Of a stretch of 7,579 bases of DNA, positions 5,199-7,579 are shown piece by piece. Within the stretch, counting starts at the first letter, position 1, and each line of letters opens with the position of its first letter. The stretch comes from Patescibacteria group bacterium (GTDB lineage: Bacteria > Patescibacteriota > Minisyncoccia > Phycocordibacterales > UBA12445): positions 1 to 7,579 of the forward strand of contig JAKLHJ010000036.1 in assembly GCA_022710205.1 (NCBI GenBank), given 5' to 3'. Below the pieces are notes generated by a model that ran no database searches, was not told where the DNA came from, and was given only the letters and a program-made list of their open reading frames with translations. The position numbers and the translations under genes were made by a program.

Positions 5199-6362
5199 GT
5201 GCAGTTTTTCTATGGTACGGTTATCGCTCTTTTGACTGTCGCTTTTATCGTATTATTTAGCCTTACAGGCTGGTGCGGAGGTGATATCCCTGTGTTGCCC
5301 GTTAGCTCGATTCTCAAGATTACTGAAAATGGTAATAGTGTTAAGGTTGATCTCGGAATTTTGATGGAGGCAATGCAGATCGCCTCTAGTTATCACGTGG
5401 ATCGGAAAAGTCTTGATAAGGATAAGATGGTCGGCGGAATGATTCGCGGATTTCTAATGTATATTAACGATGCTCAGAGGAAATCTCTACTCGTTGCCGC
5501 AAAGAATTGCCCGTATAAACCGACAGACTGCAAGGATCAACTCATATTTCGAGTGGTCGCGGATGACGGATTTGTCCTTCGCGTTGATGCCGGATATTTC
5601 TTGTGGACGCTTAAACTTGCTGTCCGCGAGGGCCTCTTAAAAAAGAAAAGGAACGGCCCGGGTCTGGCCGAGTGCCTCGCTATGGGCTTTGTGAGAAGCC
5701 TTGATCGCCATTCTGACTTTCTTGATCCCGAAGAGGCCAAAGACTATATCAAGAGTTTTGAGCTGGGAAATACCGTTTCTGTCCGGTCTCTCGGCGACAA
5801 GAGCAACAAGGTATATATCGTTTATATCGTTGAGTTCGCGAGGAATACCGCAAGGGAATTTAAGAAACTCACTAAGGAGCTTTCTCGAGAGAAGAACGCG
5901 CGCGTGATATTCGATCTGCGCGACAATCCGGGAGGGCTGGATATCCCCACAGAAGAGATTCTCGGGTATCTTGTCGGCGCCAACAAAGTGCTTCTTTCGG
6001 AGAAGGATTATTCCGGTGTTGAAGTCTTTAAGCGGACGCCTATCGATAGCGGGGCGGGGATTGCCAATAAGTGGAAAATCGTCTGTCTTGTGGACAACGG
6101 GACGGCTTCAAACGCTGAAGTTTTCTCCGCGTGCCTTCGCGACAATTTGGGCGCCAAACTTATCGGAACTACCACTTACGGTAAGGGTGTCGGCGGGACA
6201 CTCTACGACCTCAGGTCCGGTAGGGGTTCTTGCAGGATTACTTATACCAGATGGTATACGCCTTGCGGTAAGTGCATCCAGGACGTCGGTCTTTTGCCGG
6301 ATATCGAAGTTGGAGATGAATTGGGCCAAATGAATCGTGCGATTCAGGAGCTCCTTAAATAG
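5199..6362 (+). CDS. secreted or membrane-anchored S41-family (C-terminal processing) protease, PDZ-less paralogue
   Basis: A 387-residue paralogue of the preceding gene. The start is GTG at 5199, with AAGGAGGG (5185-5192) six bases upstream. Residues 6-22 are hydrophobic. A Cys follows at 26, but Trp at -1 argues against a lipobox, so the segment is a signal peptide or an anchor. Helical unit 1 spans about 47-91 (VDLGILMEAM..MIRGFLMYIN) and unit 2 about 126-185, ending SLDRHSDFLDPEEAKDYI, which is very close to the DPHSxYLxPEE motif of ordinary family members. The S41 core (about 203-372) has FDLRDNPGG (238-246), GTASNAE with S304, and TYGKG with K329, 25 apart. The Lys+4 position is Gly333 instead of Gln. 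No room remains for a PDZ domain. Cys345 and Cys359 align with Cys352 and Cys366 of the paralogue. The reading frame is intact and ends in QELLK. The substrate is unknown. Confidence 0.92.
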   Translation: MQFFYGTVIALLTVAFIVLFSLTGWCGGDIPVLPVSSILKITENGNSVKVDLGILMEAMQIASSYHVDRKSLDKDKMVGGMIRGFLMYINDAQRKSLLVAAKNCPYKPTDCKDQLIFRVVADDGFVLRVDAGYFLWTLKLAVREGLLKKKRNGPGLAECLAMGFVRSLDRHSDFLDPEEAKDYIKSFELGNTVSVRSLGDKSNKVYIVYIVEFARNTAREFKKLTKELSREKNARVIFDLRDNPGGLDIPTEEILGYLVGANKVLLSEKDYSGVEVFKRTPIDSGAGIANKWKIVCLVDNGTASNAEVFSACLRDNLGAKLIGTTTYGKGVGGTLYDLRSGRGSCRITYTRWYTPCGKCIQDVGLLPDIEVGDELGQMNRAIQELLK

Positions 6363-6375
6363 AAGAATGAAGTTC

Positions 6376-6402
6376 GCCGTCCTCTCGTAGGGCGGCTTTT
6401 TT
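6376..6402 (+). terminator. intrinsic terminator of the second S41 gene
   Basis: GCCGTCCT (6376-6383) pairs with AGGGCGGC (6389-6396), including one T-G wobble, around a CTCGT loop and before six T. The hairpin and its leading flank (6371-6396) match 6814-6839 at 23 of 26 positions. Confidence 0.93.
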
Positions 6403-6422
6403 ATTGCTGACAGAAGACGTCT

Positions 6423-6457
6423 GTGATAGTGTTAAACCAAAATAAAGTTCCTTGAAA
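6423..6457 (+). promoter_or_regulatory. conserved upstream block, small membrane-protein cassette
   Basis: GTGATAGTGTT and CTTGAAA are in the same spacing as at 5140-5174. TG-A-TAGTGT is a possible extended -10. TTGCTG (6404-6409) lies 17 bases upstream as a weak -35 overlapping the tail of the previous terminator. AACCAAAATAAAG (6435-6447) is an exact 13-base match to 3792-3804 in the leader of the first S41 gene. Confidence 0.45.
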
Positions 6458-6470
6458 GGGGACGGTTCTG

Positions 6471-6809
6471 ATGAAGAGAGCGTTAACGATTTTGGGTTTT
6501 GGCATCTGTCCGGTCGCTTTCTTGGTCATTTTGGAATTACTTCTCAATTTAAAAAATCCTTCTTTCGAATTTGTCGTTCCGTGGATGACGATTATAAGCT
6601 GGGTCGTGCTTTTCTGTATCTCTTTTGATATTGCTCGCTCAACGAGTGTTAATTCTCTTGATATGGCAATCCCTCCCGCTGTTGTCGGAATGATTTTCGG
6701 AGTATTTTATTGGGGGATTCCATGTTTGGAGACACTCCCGTTTCTGTTCGGATGGTTCCTCGGGATTGTCATAGGTATGCCAATGAGAAAGAAAGAACCC
6801 TCACAGTAG
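6471..6809 (+). CDS. small integral membrane protein, about four transmembrane segments
   Basis: I do not recognise a family for this 112-residue protein. ATG at 6471 follows AAAGGGG (6455-6461) by 9 nt. Hydrophobic segments lie at about 5-26, 35-54, 66-84 and 87-105. The connecting loops are short (LKNPSFEF; ARSTSVNSLD) and the C-terminus is basic (MRKKEPSQ). By the positive-inside rule both ends are likely cytoplasmic. Glu20 within the first helix and Pro/Gly residues in the third (IPPAVVGMIFG) are possible functional positions. The gene has its own upstream block, similar to those of the two S41 genes, and a terminator nearly identical to that of the second one. It may therefore be expressed together with them, but a role in proteolysis is only a guess from position. 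Confidence 0.75.
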   Translation: MKRALTILGFGICPVAFLVILELLLNLKNPSFEFVVPWMTIISWVVLFCISFDIARSTSVNSLDMAIPPAVVGMIFGVFYWGIPCLETLPFLFGWFLGIVIGMPMRKKEPSQ

Positions 6810-6818
6810 CAATAGTTC

Positions 6819-6846
6819 GCCGCCCTCTCGCAGGGCGGTTTCATTT
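6819..6846 (+). terminator. intrinsic terminator of the small membrane-protein gene
   Basis: CCGCCCT (6820-6826) pairs with AGGGCGG (6832-6838) around CTCGC, extended by a G-T wobble and followed by TTTCATTTT. It overlaps the end of the convergent fmt gene. The minus-strand side has no T-run directly after the stem, so it acts mainly on plus-strand transcripts. Confidence 0.82.
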
Positions 6847-7579
6847 TACCAAATTGCCTTTTAAGAAGTCTTCCCATTTCATTTCTTTTTTTCCTTCAGG
6901 GATGACTTTTACGGGGACGAATTTTCCATCTTCCGTTTTTGCTTCAGTAATTTTTATTCGCATTTCTTTGTCGCGAATATTTAATATCGTGTATGTGCTT
7001 GGGTCAGGATTTAGGGCACGCACTTTTCTTTCTGCTTCGGCGTGTTTTTCCCTATCTGTCTCTATGCCTGTAATTATTCCCGGCTTGATATATCCGTCTT
7101 GCTTTTCAATTTTTTTACAATATGTCGCGCTAGAGTGGTCTTGGGCTTCGGCTTTTATCTCGCCCCGCACCCACTTTGGAATTATTTCGCAAAGTTTCTT
7201 GCCACCTATCTTTCCGAGTTTTTTCTCAAGCTCCGAATATGACGGCTTATCTTCTATACTCAATTTTTCCGAATCGAGCACAGGCCCGTGATCCATCTCT
7301 TCGTCCAGGAGCATTATTGAAACGCCAGTTTCTTTTGCTCCGCTTAAAATTGCCGATTGTATAGGGCTTGGGCCGCGAAGTAAGGGGAGGAGAGACGGAT
7401 GCACGTTTAGTATTCCGCCCTTTGGCAATTCCAAGATTCTTTTCGGAATAATTTTTCCGTATGCGGCCAGGACAAAAAGGTCGTAGTCGCCGGAGATTTC
7501 AAAATCTTTTAAGCTTTTTGGCTGAAGAACAGGGATGCCTCTTTTTTCTGCCCAAACTTTCGCGGGCGGAGGAGTGAGG
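6841..7579 (-). CDS. fmt: methionyl-tRNA formyltransferase, N-terminus beyond the window
   Basis: Transfers the formyl group of 10-formyltetrahydrofolate to Met-tRNA(fMet) for translation initiation, in the cytoplasm. The frame is open to the right edge; 245 codons plus a TGA stop are present. Compared with the family, roughly the first 40-45 residues are missing. The visible sequence starts LTPPPAKVWAEKRGIPVLQP, a typical region before the active site. The catalytic block ILNVHPSLLPLLRGPSPIQ has the conserved Asn and His and the SLLP motif, and TGVSIMLLDEEMDHGPVL has the conserved Asp. The C-terminal tRNA-binding domain is recognisable (TYCKKIEKQDGYIKP, then KVRALNPDPSTYTIL). Leu-Leu replaces the usual Arg/Lys-Tyr/Trp after SLLP. 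A TTG at 7434 is internal and not the start. The gene converges with the small membrane-protein gene. Confidence 0.96.
   Translation of the reverse strand, partial: LTPPPAKVWAEKRGIPVLQPKSLKDFEISGDYDLFVLAAYGKIIPKRILELPKGGILNVHPSLLPLLRGPSPIQSAILSGAKETGVSIMLLDEEMDHGPVLDSEKLSIEDKPSYSELEKKLGKIGGKKLCEIIPKWVRGEIKAEAQDHSSATYCKKIEKQDGYIKPGIITGIETDREKHAEAERKVRALNPDPSTYTILNIRDKEMRIKITEAKTEDGKFVPVKVIPEGKKEMKWEDFLKGNLVK

Noticed and set aside
5265..5280. Lipoprotein signal at Cys26 of the second S41 protein
   Set aside because: The residues before it are Thr-Gly-Trp. Trp at -1 does not fit the lipobox, so a plain signal peptide or anchor is more likely.
1..7579. CRISPR arrays, tRNA or rRNA genes, transposases
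   Set aside because: No regularly spaced direct repeats, no cloverleaf with TTCRA arm, no rRNA-like sequence and no transposase motifs were found on either strand.

Overview
The window looks like bacterial chromosome carrying three conserved housekeeping genes and four less familiar ones. The housekeeping genes are rnr (RNase R, minus strand), a membrane-anchored cyclophilin-type peptidyl-prolyl isomerase (plus strand) and the 3' part of fmt (minus strand, cut by the right edge). Compact core proteins (a 661-residue RNase R without the usual N-terminal helix-turn-helix or long basic tail), short intergenic gaps and small dispersed palindromes, one of them inside a coding region, suggest a small-genome lineage. 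A member of the Patescibacteria/CPR is my guess, but no marker gene here proves it. TAA, TAG and TGA all appear as stops, so there is no sign of a recoded TGA.

Layout from left to right. A 240-residue acidic orphan protein (134-856) ends at a strong terminator. A 100-bp cluster of three short repeat elements (911-1010) lies between it and the 3' end of rnr. rnr (1013-2998) and the cyclophilin gene (3041-3673) are divergent and share a 42-bp promoter gap. Next come three separate plus-strand cassettes: two paralogous secreted S41-type (carboxyl-terminal processing) proteases (3877-5037, probably extending to 5086, and 5199-6362) and a small multi-spanning membrane protein (6471-6809). Each cassette has its own upstream region and its own intrinsic terminator. 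A related block (GTGATag...CTTGAAA) precedes all three, and the last two have nearly identical terminators. fmt converges on the last cassette.

The cyclophilin, the two S41 proteins and the small membrane protein are all predicted to sit at or outside the cytoplasmic membrane, so 3041-6809 reads as an envelope folding/proteolysis neighbourhood. The S41 paralogues are unusual. They keep the Ser-Lys dyad but lack room for a PDZ domain, carry a duplicated N-terminal helical unit, replace the usual catalytic Gln, and share extra cysteines.

Two observations stand out. First, the upstream S41 gene stops early at a TTT-TGA in a T5 run, while the +1 frame continues into a tail that matches its paralogue's C-terminus and ends just before the terminator. 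The site resembles the prfB +1 frameshift signal, but a one-base indel is the simpler alternative. Second, a 31-bp palindrome in the intergenic cluster has a second copy (28 of 31 bases) inserted in frame near the start of rnr, where it encodes about ten residues.
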